Assembly (NCBI GenBank): GCA_964413825.1 | Contig: CAYPTS010000058.1 | Span: 1-12,604 of the forward strand | Length of the DNA: 12,604 nucleotides | Origin: JAFGKM01 sp964413825 | GTDB lineage: Bacteria > Ratteibacteria > UBA8468 > B48-G9 > JAFGKM01 | Direction of reading: 5' to 3' | Shown: positions 1-5,909 of the stretch, piece after piece | Layout of the letters: every line of letters begins with the position of its first letter | How positions within the stretch are numbered: position 1 is the stretch's first letter | Program-made: the position numbers and the translations under genes | Notes under the pieces: model-generated | The model's input: only the letters and a program-made list of their open reading frames with translations | The model's database searches: none | Told to the model about the DNA's origin: nothing

Positions 1-113
1 TGAAGGTATCTCTTGCATTTGATTTCCAGGTTTTTCCTGAAGAACTGCCGGTTGACCCATGGGACAGAAAAGTGGACGTTATTATAACCGAAACAAGAAT
101 CATAAAGATTTGA
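1..113 (+). CDS. 5-formyltetrahydrofolate cyclo-ligase, C-terminal fragment
   Basis: An open frame enters from the left edge (first full codon at 3) and ends at TGA 111-113, giving the last 36 residues. The segment reads LAFDFQ, then ELPVDPWD, then VDVIITETRIIKI. This matches the end of 5-formyltetrahydrofolate cyclo-ligases (methenyltetrahydrofolate synthetases), where a short LAxDxQ strand is followed by LPVExxD and a final strand ending in a T-x-x-R-I/V motif; the E. coli YgfA tail is similar. The family converts 5-formyl-THF plus ATP to 5,10-methenyl-THF in the cytosol, returning a stored folate to the one-carbon pool. The ATP-binding part lies outside the window. The call rests on a short but well conserved tail, seen only by eye. 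The next gene starts 89 nt downstream on the same strand, so both may share a transcript. Confidence 0.75.
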   Translation, partial: KVSLAFDFQVFPEELPVDPWDRKVDVIITETRIIKI

Positions 114-202
114 GAAAGAACAGGAAATAGGGTATTCTTTGAGAAAAGGAAACGGGTTTATGAAGAAAGCCAATTATTTATGGCTACTATTGAGGAGGAG
201 CA

Positions 203-556
203 ATGGAAGAGAAAAAGGAACTGGTTGAGAATCCGGATTCGCCTCTGCATCTTACTGACGGTAGTTTTGCAGATGCTCTGAAGAAGTACGAAGTAATTGT
301 TGTGGATTTCTGGGCGGCATGGTGCATGCCGTGCAAAATGATTGCGCCGTCAATCGAAAGCCTTGCAAAAAAATTACAGGGCAAAGTTGCGTTCGGCAAG
401 ATGAACGTTGACGAGAATCCGGATACGTCGTCAAAGTTCAACATAATGTCGATACCGACTCTTGTTGTGTTTAAGAACGGGCAGGCGGCGGGGACGATTG
501 TGGGCGCCATGCCGGAAAAGGGCATAGAGGACAAAATACAGGAAATCCTTAAATAA
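203..556 (+). CDS. trxA: thioredoxin with WCMPC active site
   Basis: A 117-residue thioredoxin, a cytosolic dithiol-disulfide oxidoreductase that reduces protein disulfides and is itself recharged by thioredoxin reductase. The single thioredoxin fold spans about residues 15-117. The buried aspartate is D35 in VDFWA, the redox cysteines are C41 and C44 in WCMPC, and the cis-proline is P85 in SIPT. There is no signal peptide, so it acts in the cytoplasm. It is about 9 residues longer at the N-terminus than E. coli thioredoxin, whose HLTDDSF aligns with HLTDGSF here. The ATG at 203 follows a strong GAGGAGGAG at 192-200. The usual WCGPC glycine is methionine, a change expected to shift redox potential or partner preference, although the rest of the fold is standard. 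The epimerase gene starts 44 nt downstream with its own ribosome site. No thioredoxin reductase lies in the window. Confidence 0.95.
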   Translation: MEEKKELVENPDSPLHLTDGSFADALKKYEVIVVDFWAAWCMPCKMIAPSIESLAKKLQGKVAFGKMNVDENPDTSSKFNIMSIPTLVVFKNGQAAGTIVGAMPEKGIEDKIQEILK

Positions 557-600
557 TAGCCCATGGATTTGTTATGCGGTAAAAGAGGAGGAAACGAGAA

Positions 601-1473
601 ATGAAGAATGTATTGCAGATTAATTACTGGACGGTGGGCGGTTTTGAGGGAAGCAAGCCGGCAGAACAGGCGCTCAAGGAAGTCAAGGATATGGGGCTGG
701 ACGGCATTGAACTTACTTTCGGGGCGGGGGAATTTGCGCCGGGCATCACGCAGAAAAGATGCAGGGAAATCCGGAAGTATGCCGATGAACTCGGAATGAA
801 AATAGCAACCTGCGCCAGCGGTGCCTACTGGGGGTTGTCTCTCGCGGCAACCTCGACGGCAAAAAGGAAAAAAGCGGTGAATTTCACGAAGGACTACATA
901 CAGGCCGCGGGATGGGTCGGAGCGAAGGTATGCCTTGTCATCCCCGGAGCGGTTTTTGTGCCGTGGGACGACAAACAGCCGGTTATTCCCTATGCGAAGG
1001 TATGGGAGCTTTCCACCTTGTCTGTAAAGGCGCTTTTGCCTGTCGCAAAAAAAGCAGGTGTGGTAATGGCGATGGAGAATGTCTGGAACGGTTTTCTCGC
1101 CGACCCGGTCGCCATGAGGACATTTGTGGACCAGTTCAAAAGCAAATACGTCGGAGCATATTTTGACATTGCCAACGGTATGATAAACGGTTTTCCCGAA
1201 CACTGGATAGAGATACTCGGCAAGAGAATATCTGCGGTTCACGTGAAGAATTTCAAGAGGCAGGACTGTGCCGGCGGCCTCCACGGATTCGGCGACGACC
1301 TTCTTGTCGGCGACGTGGATTTCAAGGCGGTCAAAAGTGCGCTGAAGAAAATCGGATACAAGGGTGCTCTGACTGCCGAGATGGTGCCCTTTTCCCGGGG
1401 GGAAAAACTGGTACTGCCCGATATGAAACTTGCTCGCGATACCGCGAAGAAGATGCTTAAGTTATTCCGCTGA
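601..1473 (+). CDS. sugar phosphate isomerase/epimerase, TIM-barrel family
   Basis: A 290-residue cytosolic protein of the xylose-isomerase-like TIM-barrel superfamily (AP endonuclease 2 fold). The four metal ligands of the tagatose/ribulose 3-epimerase group are all visible: E159 in AMENVWN, D189 in YFDIAN, H214 in AVHVKNF and E260 in LTAEMVPF. These enzymes use a divalent metal to move a carbonyl or invert the C3 centre of ketoses or ketose phosphates. The ENVWNxF signature resembles L-xylulose/L-ribulose-5-phosphate 3-epimerases and hexulose-6-phosphate isomerases, but the true substrate cannot be read from sequence. No sugar transporter or kinase gene sits beside it to help. The ATG at 601 has a clear GAGGAGG at 585-591. 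There is no secretion signal. It follows trxA by 44 nt and ends 7 bp before the convergent uvrB stop. Fold and metal site are certain; function is inferred. Confidence 0.88.
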   Translation: MKNVLQINYWTVGGFEGSKPAEQALKEVKDMGLDGIELTFGAGEFAPGITQKRCREIRKYADELGMKIATCASGAYWGLSLAATSTAKRKKAVNFTKDYIQAAGWVGAKVCLVIPGAVFVPWDDKQPVIPYAKVWELSTLSVKALLPVAKKAGVVMAMENVWNGFLADPVAMRTFVDQFKSKYVGAYFDIANGMINGFPEHWIEILGKRISAVHVKNFKRQDCAGGLHGFGDDLLVGDVDFKAVKSALKKIGYKGALTAEMVPFSRGEKLVLPDMKLARDTAKKMLKLFR

Positions 1474-1480
1474 AAGGAAA

Positions 1481-3487
1481 TTATTTTTCGGACTGGAGTT
1501 TCTTGATTCTTTCGCGGTAGTAGATGGCTTCCTCAAAGTCGAGTTTCTTGGCCGCCGACATCATCTTCTTTTCCATGCGCCGCATCGTACTGAACAGGTC
1601 CTTGCCGTAGAACTCCTCTTCCTCTTTTGCAAACGTTCTTTTTTCCGCATCTTTTCCGGCACTGCCGATAATCTCCGTGACGCTTTTGTATATGGGTTTT
1701 TCAATGGAGCGAGGCGTTATGTTGTTCAGTCTGTTGTATTCCGTCTGTTTTTTTCTGCGGCGTTCGGTTTCCCTGATGGCGGCTTCCATCGCGGCGGTAC
1801 GCCTGTCCGCGTACATGACCACTTCGCCGTCGAGACTGCGTGCCGCCCTGCCCGCTATCTGGATAAGAGACGTTTCCGACCGCAGGAAGCCCTCCTTGTC
1901 CGCATCGAGTATTGCCACAAGGCTTACCTCCGGCAGGTCAAGGCCTTCCCGCAAAAGGTTTATGCCTACAAGGACGTCGAACTTAGCCTCCCGCAGGTTC
2001 TTGAGTATCTCGACCCGCTCGAGGGTGTTTATCTCATAATGCAGGTATTGCACCTTGATGTTGAACTCCTTGAGATAGTCGGCTATCTCTTCTGCAAGGT
2101 TCTTGCTCACGGTTATCACAAGTATGCGCTGTTTTTTGTCAACCTTCTGTCTTATGCGCGAAAGAAGGTCGTCAATCTGTCCTTTTGTCGGCATTACGGT
2201 TACGGGTGGGTCGAGAAGCCCTGTGGGCCTGATTATTTGTTCGGTAACAAGATGCGATTTTTCACCGATTTTATTGATGCGGCACCGGTTAAGTTCATAC
2301 TTTCCGGGAGTTGCGGAAACGTATACCGCCTGCCGTATTTTCTCCTCGAACTCGTTAAAGACCAGCGGCCTGTTGTCGAGCGCAGAAGGTAAACGGAAAC
2401 CGTAATTGACAAGGTTTTCCTTTCTTGCCCTGTCCCCGTAGAACATCCCTTTTATCTGGGGTATGGTTACGTGGGATTCGTCAATGAAAAGGAGGCAATC
2501 CCCGGGAAAGTAGTCGAGAAGTACGTCCGGCATCTCCCCGGGCAGTCTGCCGGCAAGGTGCCGGCTGTAGTTTTCAATTCCATGGCAGTAGCCCAGTTCC
2601 CTGAGCATTTCAAGGTCGTTGAGCGTGCGCATTTCTATGCGTTCCGCTTCAAGGGGCTTGTTTTCCTTTTTGAAGAATTCAATGCGCTCCTTCATCTCCG
2701 CATTGATGCTTTCAATGGCTCTGTGCAATTTATCCGCAGGCGTGACAAAATGTTTTGCCGGGTATACAAAGACCTCGTTTTCTTCTGCCAATACCTTGCC
2801 GGTCAACGGGTCGAATTTCTGCAGTTTGACAATTCTGTCTCCCAGAAGGCCGATACGTATCCCTGTTTCTTCGTAAGAAGGTATTATCTCGATAGTGTTG
2901 CCGCGCACTCTGAACTTTCCGCGGGAAAGTTCAAACTCGTTTCTTTCGTACTGGGTTTCGACAAGACGTTTCAGTATGGACTTCCTGTTTATGTTCTGTC
3001 CCCGCGCGAGATGAAGCATCATTGCTTTGTGGTCATCGGGACTTCCTATGGGATATATGCAGGAGACACTCGCTATGATAATCACGTCGCGCGCAGAGAG
3101 CAGGGCGCTTGTTGCGGCAAGCCTCAACCTGTCTATATCCTGGTTTATGGAAGCGTCTTTTTCAATATAGGTATCGGTTGCAGGAATGTATGCTTCCGGC
3201 TGGTAATAGTCGTAATAACTGACAAAGTAGCGCACCCTGTTTTCCGGAAAAAACTCCCTGAATTCGCTGTAAAGTTGAGCGGCGAGTGTTTTGTTATGCG
3301 AGATGACAAGAGCGGGACGGTTGACCGCGGCGATAATGTTTGCCATAGTGAAGGTCTTGCCGCTGCCTGTTACGCCGAGGAGTATTTGTTCTTTTTCCCC
3401 TTTTTTCAGATTGTCGAGCAGTTTCTCGATTGCCTGTGGCTGGTCGCCTGCCGGCTTGTATCCCGATGCCAGTTTAAACTTTTCCAT
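1481..3487 (-). CDS. uvrB: excinuclease ABC subunit B
   Basis: A full-length 668-residue UvrB, the helicase-like damage-verification subunit of nucleotide excision repair. It is loaded by UvrA and then recruits UvrC to cut both sides of a lesion. Visible elements in order are Walker A GVTGSGKT (38-45), the damage-probing beta-hairpin beginning YYDYYQPEAY (91-100), the Walker B-type DESH box (336-339), GFRLPSALDNRPL (363-375), VSATPG (390-395), motif V INLLREGLDLPE (509-520), motif VI QIAGRAAR (543-550), and the C-terminal UVR domain (about 633-667) that binds UvrC. Several blocks deviate from common bacterial UvrB: QIAGRAAR for QTIGRAAR, SVSCIYPIG for SVSCIYGLG, and SKNLAEE for TKKMAED. This suggests a divergent lineage, not loss of function. 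The ATG at 3487 lacks a convincing Shine-Dalgarno. uvrA and uvrC are not in the window. Confidence 0.97.
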   Translation of the reverse strand: MEKFKLASGYKPAGDQPQAIEKLLDNLKKGEKEQILLGVTGSGKTFTMANIIAAVNRPALVISHNKTLAAQLYSEFREFFPENRVRYFVSYYDYYQPEAYIPATDTYIEKDASINQDIDRLRLAATSALLSARDVIIIASVSCIYPIGSPDDHKAMMLHLARGQNINRKSILKRLVETQYERNEFELSRGKFRVRGNTIEIIPSYEETGIRIGLLGDRIVKLQKFDPLTGKVLAEENEVFVYPAKHFVTPADKLHRAIESINAEMKERIEFFKKENKPLEAERIEMRTLNDLEMLRELGYCHGIENYSRHLAGRLPGEMPDVLLDYFPGDCLLFIDESHVTIPQIKGMFYGDRARKENLVNYGFRLPSALDNRPLVFNEFEEKIRQAVYVSATPGKYELNRCRINKIGEKSHLVTEQIIRPTGLLDPPVTVMPTKGQIDDLLSRIRQKVDKKQRILVITVSKNLAEEIADYLKEFNIKVQYLHYEINTLERVEILKNLREAKFDVLVGINLLREGLDLPEVSLVAILDADKEGFLRSETSLIQIAGRAARSLDGEVVMYADRRTAAMEAAIRETERRRKKQTEYNRLNNITPRSIEKPIYKSVTEIIGSAGKDAEKRTFAKEEEEFYGKDLFSTMRRMEKKMMSAAKKLDFEEAIYYRERIKKLQSEK

Positions 3488-3495
3488 AGCATTCT

Positions 3496-3525
3496 ATTTT
3501 ACCCTGAAAGGTTTTGTTTTGACAG
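3496..3525 (-). promoter_or_regulatory. putative uvrB promoter, leftward
   Basis: Read on the minus strand there is CTGTCA (3525-3520, four of six matches to the -35 consensus), an 18-bp spacer and TAAAAT (3501-3496, five of six to the -10). Only 8 nt separate the -10 from the uvrB ATG, so the transcript would begin at or near the start codon. That fits the lack of a Shine-Dalgarno site before uvrB. Its -35 overlaps the -35 of the rightward fba promoter. The prediction is by inspection only, and a weaker alternative (TTTCCA-17-TTAAAT) exists farther upstream on the minus strand. Confidence 0.4.
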
Positions 3526-3547
3526 AGAGGGGGAAAACTTCTATAAT
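3519..3547 (+). promoter_or_regulatory. perfect consensus sigma70-type promoter for fba
   Basis: TTGACA at 3519-3524 and TATAAT at 3542-3547 are separated by exactly 17 bp, so both hexamers and the spacing match the housekeeping sigma consensus without a mismatch. Transcription should start near 3554 and run right, giving a leader of about 200 nt before the fba ATG at 3754. Nothing else on the plus strand lies between. A consensus this complete implies strong constitutive expression of the glycolytic genes, or a strong promoter held in check by a repressor or by leader structure. Confidence 0.88.
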
Positions 3548-3753
3548 TTAAATTCATTCAACCCTTTTTGGAAAAAGCAAAATTGAAGCCCCTTGTTACA
3601 ATAGATAGAGGTTAGAGAGTCGAGATTAGAGGTTCCCCGTAAAGAAAAAACGGGGCAAGCGGGAAAGACAAAGGCAGGAAAGAGTTTTTCCGAATCCCTA
3701 AAACCGAATCGCGAATCCCATCTTTTAGAGAATACGGGGCGAGGGAGGAGAAA
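3548..3753 (+). promoter_or_regulatory. fba 5' leader with CCCCGT/ACGGGG hairpin
   Basis: About 200 nt of untranslated leader. An 8-nt direct repeat TAGAGGTT occurs at 3606-3613 and 3627-3634, one start 21 bp after the other, roughly two helical turns. A 6-bp stem CCCCGT (3635-3640) pairs with ACGGGG (3650-3655) across a purine-rich 9-nt loop. A second ACGGGG lies at 3734-3739, directly before the fba ribosome site (GGGAGGAG, 3743-3750), so CCCCGT could pair with either copy. The 60-bp repeat copy described separately fills 3660-3719. No known riboswitch family is recognisable. The pairings are seen in the sequence; any regulatory role is inference. Confidence 0.4.
3660..3719. repeat. 60-bp intergenic direct repeat, copy 1
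   Basis: This 60-bp stretch upstream of fba matches 4744-4803 upstream of pfkA at 50 of 60 positions without gaps. The first 17 bases (CGGGAAAGACAAAGGCA) are identical, and the 3' part shares CCGAATCG and AATCCC. In this copy the inner and outer inverted arms are degraded; only GGGA near the start and TCCC near the end still pair. It looks like an older member of a dispersed palindromic intergenic family. Confidence 0.75.
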
Positions 3754-4725
3754 ATGGCTGTGAGTTTTAAGGAGTTAGGACTGGTTAATACGAAGGAACT
3801 TTTTGCGAAGGCTGTAGGCGGCGGGTATGCGGTGCCTGCTTACAATTTCAACAACATGGAGCAGTTGCAAGCCATAATTACCGCATGCGTTGAATGCAAG
3901 TCGCCGGTAATCCTGCAGATATCAAAAGGCGCAAGGCAGTATGCCAACCAGACGCTTTTGAGATACATGGTTCCGGGTGCGGTTGAAATGGCTAAAGAGA
4001 TGGGGGGTAACATACCTATTGCCCTGAACCTTGACCACGGAGATTCTTTTGATATTTGTAAAAGCTGCGTGGATTACGGTTTTTCAAACGTTATGATTGA
4101 CGGTTCATCTCTGCCCTACGAAGAAAATGTCGCCGTGACAAAAAAAGTGGTAGAGTATGCCCATGAAAGAGATGTGACTGTCGAGGGCGAACTTGGAGTT
4201 CTTGCGGGGATAGAGGATGAAGTGTCTTCGGAAGTAACGCACTATACACGTCCGGAAGACGTTGAAGATTTTGTCAGGAGAACAGGCGTGGACAGCCTTG
4301 CAATTTCCATAGGTACTTCGCACGGCGCATACAAGTTTAAGGTAAAGCCCGGTGAGTCCATACCGCCTTTGAGGTTCGACATTCTTGAAGAGTGCGAGAA
4401 GCGGCTTCCGAAGTTTCCCATAGTTCTCCACGGTTCTTCGTCGGTTCTGCAGGAATATATAAAGATAATCAACAGCTACGGCGGGAAGATGGAGAATACC
4501 GCGGGCGTTCCGGAAGAACAGATAAGAAAGGCCGTCAAGACAAACGTCTGCAAGGTGAATATAGATTCCGACGGCAGGCTGGTTATGACCGCGATAATAA
4601 GGAAGTATCTGGCCGAAAATCCGAAGGAATTCGACCCGAGGAAATACCTGGGACCTGCCAGGGAAGAACTGAAGAAAATGTACATTGCAAAGTGCCAACT
4701 TCTCGGCAGTGACGGCAAGGCGTAA
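3754..4725 (+). CDS. fba: class II fructose-1,6-bisphosphate aldolase
   Basis: A 323-residue zinc-dependent aldolase that reversibly splits fructose 1,6-bisphosphate into dihydroxyacetone phosphate and glyceraldehyde 3-phosphate in the cytosol, in glycolysis and gluconeogenesis. The fold is one TIM barrel. Visible are the catalytic aspartate and first zinc ligand in NLDHGDSF (D94, H95), VEGELGVLAG (E145), the second zinc histidine in GTSHGAYKF (H190), the third in VLHGSSS (H226), and the phosphate/substrate loop NIDSD (N269, D271). The spacing and the YxRPEDVxxFV segment place it with Bacillus-type class II aldolases. The residue before LDHG is often histidine (HLDHG) and is asparagine here, which should be tolerated. 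The ATG at 3754 follows GGGAGGAG at 3743-3750. It is the first gene after the consensus promoter at 3519-3547 and precedes pfkA, which catalyses the preceding glycolytic step, so co-expression makes sense. Confidence 0.95.
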   Translation: MAVSFKELGLVNTKELFAKAVGGGYAVPAYNFNNMEQLQAIITACVECKSPVILQISKGARQYANQTLLRYMVPGAVEMAKEMGGNIPIALNLDHGDSFDICKSCVDYGFSNVMIDGSSLPYEENVAVTKKVVEYAHERDVTVEGELGVLAGIEDEVSSEVTHYTRPEDVEDFVRRTGVDSLAISIGTSHGAYKFKVKPGESIPPLRFDILEECEKRLPKFPIVLHGSSSVLQEYIKIINSYGGKMENTAGVPEEQIRKAVKTNVCKVNIDSDGRLVMTAIIRKYLAENPKEFDPRKYLGPAREELKKMYIAKCQLLGSDGKA

Positions 4726-4741
4726 GTGAAAAATTCAGGGG

Positions 4742-4806
4742 TTCGGGAAAGACAAAGGCAAGAAAAAGCATTTTCGGCTTCCTAAAGCCGAATCGCTAAT
4801 CCCGAA
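4742..4806. repeat. 60-bp intergenic direct repeat, copy 2, with nested hairpins
   Basis: Second copy (core 4744-4803) of the repeat found before fba, 1084 bp from the first. Here the symmetry is intact. An outer 7-bp stem TTCGGGA (4742-4748) pairs with TCCCGAA (4800-4806), and an inner perfect 8-bp stem TTCGGCTT (4773-4780) pairs with AAGCCGAA (4785-4792) around a CCTA loop. It lies between fba and pfkA. No T-run follows on the plus strand, so it is a poor factor-independent terminator rightward. It may act as an mRNA-stabilising or attenuating hairpin between the two genes. Confidence 0.75.
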
Positions 4807-4829
4807 AAGTTTTGTCGTTTGGGGGACAA

Positions 4830-5795
4830 GTGAAAAAAATAGGGGTGCTTACAACGGGCGGAGACGCTCCGGGGATGAATGCCGCGGTCAGGGCTGTCGT
4901 GCGCACCGCCATTTCGCGCGGGGCGGAAGTCACCGGCGTTGAAAAAGGGTACAGCGGGCTGTATGACAAATCTTTTCTTCCCCTGACTTCGAGGAGCGTA
5001 AGCGGCATAATAAACAAGTCAGGCACGTTTCTCAAGACAAGGAGATTTCCGGAGTTTAAAGACTTCAAGGTCAGGAAACGATGCCATGAGAATCTGCTCG
5101 CCGAAGGTATTGAAGGGCTTGTGGTTATCGGAGGGGACGGTTCGGCGAAAGGCGCTTGTCAATTTTCCGGAGATTTCGATTTTCCAGTCGTCCTGATACC
5201 CGCATCCATTGATAACGACCTTTACGGGACGGATTGTACTGTAGGATTTGATACCGCGGTAAACACGGCCATGGCGGCTATCGACAACATAAGGGATACC
5301 GCAACCAGCCACGAAAGGACATTTGTGGTGGAGGTGATGGGCAGGGAAAAGGGAAATCTTGCCGTAGAGGTCGCGGTAGCCTGCGGAGCGGAGATAGTTA
5401 TTATTCCCGAGGTGAAAATCAAGCGGGACAAAATAGTGCAACTTCTCAAAGAACAGGACAAAAAGGGGAAAACAAGTTCAATAATCGTTCTTGCCGAGGG
5501 TGCGGGAAAAGCGGAAAAACTGACGGCGTTTCTGCAGGAAAAGTTTCCGCAAAAGCAGATACGCTATTCGGTGCTCGGATACATACAGCGCGGAGGCAGT
5601 CCGACCTATCTGACAAGGGTTATTGCGGCGCAGTTCGGAGCCGCCGCGGTGGAGACCCTGCTGGAAGGAAAGTATCCCTTTATGACCGGCATAAAGGGTA
5701 ACGAAGTAGTGCGCGTCCCTTTGAAAGACGTGATTTCGCGTTCAAAGGATATTCCGCACAAGCACCTCGAGATAGTAAATAACATGGCAATATAA
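4830..5795 (+). CDS. pfkA: ATP-dependent 6-phosphofructokinase
   Basis: A 321-residue phosphofructokinase phosphorylating fructose 6-phosphate to fructose 1,6-bisphosphate, the committed step of glycolysis, in the cytosol. Visible are the nucleotide-binding start KIGVLTTGGDAPGMNAA, GGDGS at 101-105 (the glycine typical of ATP use; PPi enzymes have aspartate), the catalytic SIDND block with D128, GTDCTVGFDTA, MGREKGNLA and QRGGSP. The E. coli catalytic T125 is S126 here and the preceding glycine is alanine (PASIDND for PGTIDND), a conservative but unusual change. I place the start at GTG 4830, because the protein then begins MKKIGVLT as family members do and a GGGGGA lies just ahead at 4821-4826. 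A TTG at 4812 would add six residues with no ribosome site. The gene follows fba by 104 nt, with the hairpin repeat between them. Confidence 0.94.
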   Translation: MKKIGVLTTGGDAPGMNAAVRAVVRTAISRGAEVTGVEKGYSGLYDKSFLPLTSRSVSGIINKSGTFLKTRRFPEFKDFKVRKRCHENLLAEGIEGLVVIGGDGSAKGACQFSGDFDFPVVLIPASIDNDLYGTDCTVGFDTAVNTAMAAIDNIRDTATSHERTFVVEVMGREKGNLAVEVAVACGAEIVIIPEVKIKRDKIVQLLKEQDKKGKTSSIIVLAEGAGKAEKLTAFLQEKFPQKQIRYSVLGYIQRGGSPTYLTRVIAAQFGAAAVETLLEGKYPFMTGIKGNEVVRVPLKDVISRSKDIPHKHLEIVNNMAI

Positions 5796-5822
5796 TAAAG
5801 TGAATCATAAACCCTCACGCTT

Positions 5823-5885
5823 GTCATTGCGAGGCGAAGCCGAAGCAATCTCAGGGATTGCCGCGCACAAAACGCTCGCAATGAC
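5823..5885. repeat. palindromic intergenic repeat (GTCATTGCGAG type)
   Basis: Perfect 11-bp inverted arms GTCATTGCGAG (5823-5833) and CTCGCAATGAC (5875-5885) enclose an inner 6-bp hairpin GCAATC (5845-5850) with GATTGC (5856-5861) and a TCAGG loop. This resembles a dispersed REP-like element, also with a central GCAATC motif, that I recall from many uncultured and environmental bacterial genomes. It fills most of the 114-bp gap between pfkA and ilvD, ending 24 bp before the ilvD ATG. It has no coding capacity and no T-tract on the plus strand. Open frames running through it are translations of the repeat. Confidence 0.85.
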
Positions 5886-5909
5886 GAATATGGGGTAGGA
5901 GAAAGAAAA

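Noticed and set aside
160..228. Short open frame (22 codons, MKKANYLWLLL...) with an AAGGA upstream, overlapping the trxA start
   Set aside because: Too short to support, ends inside trxA in another frame and has no recognisable content. Could be a leader peptide, but nothing shows it.
187..1284. 365-codon minus-strand open frame opposite trxA and the epimerase gene
   Set aside because: It lies antisense to two well-conserved genes, its translation lacks any domain I recognise, and it is rich in Arg, Phe and His as expected of an antisense shadow.
1430..3586. Long plus-strand open frames opposite uvrB (1430-2392 and 2471-3586)
   Set aside because: uvrB on the minus strand matches its family over its whole length; these are antisense shadows.
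4773..4792. Perfect 8-bp hairpin as a rho-independent terminator after fba
   Set aside because: No T-tract follows on the plus strand. It belongs to the repeat; termination between fba and pfkA is not supported.
4812..4829. TTG at 4812 as pfkA start
   Set aside because: It adds six residues not found in the family and has no ribosome site. GTG 4830 gives the canonical MKKIGVLT start with GGGGGA just upstream.
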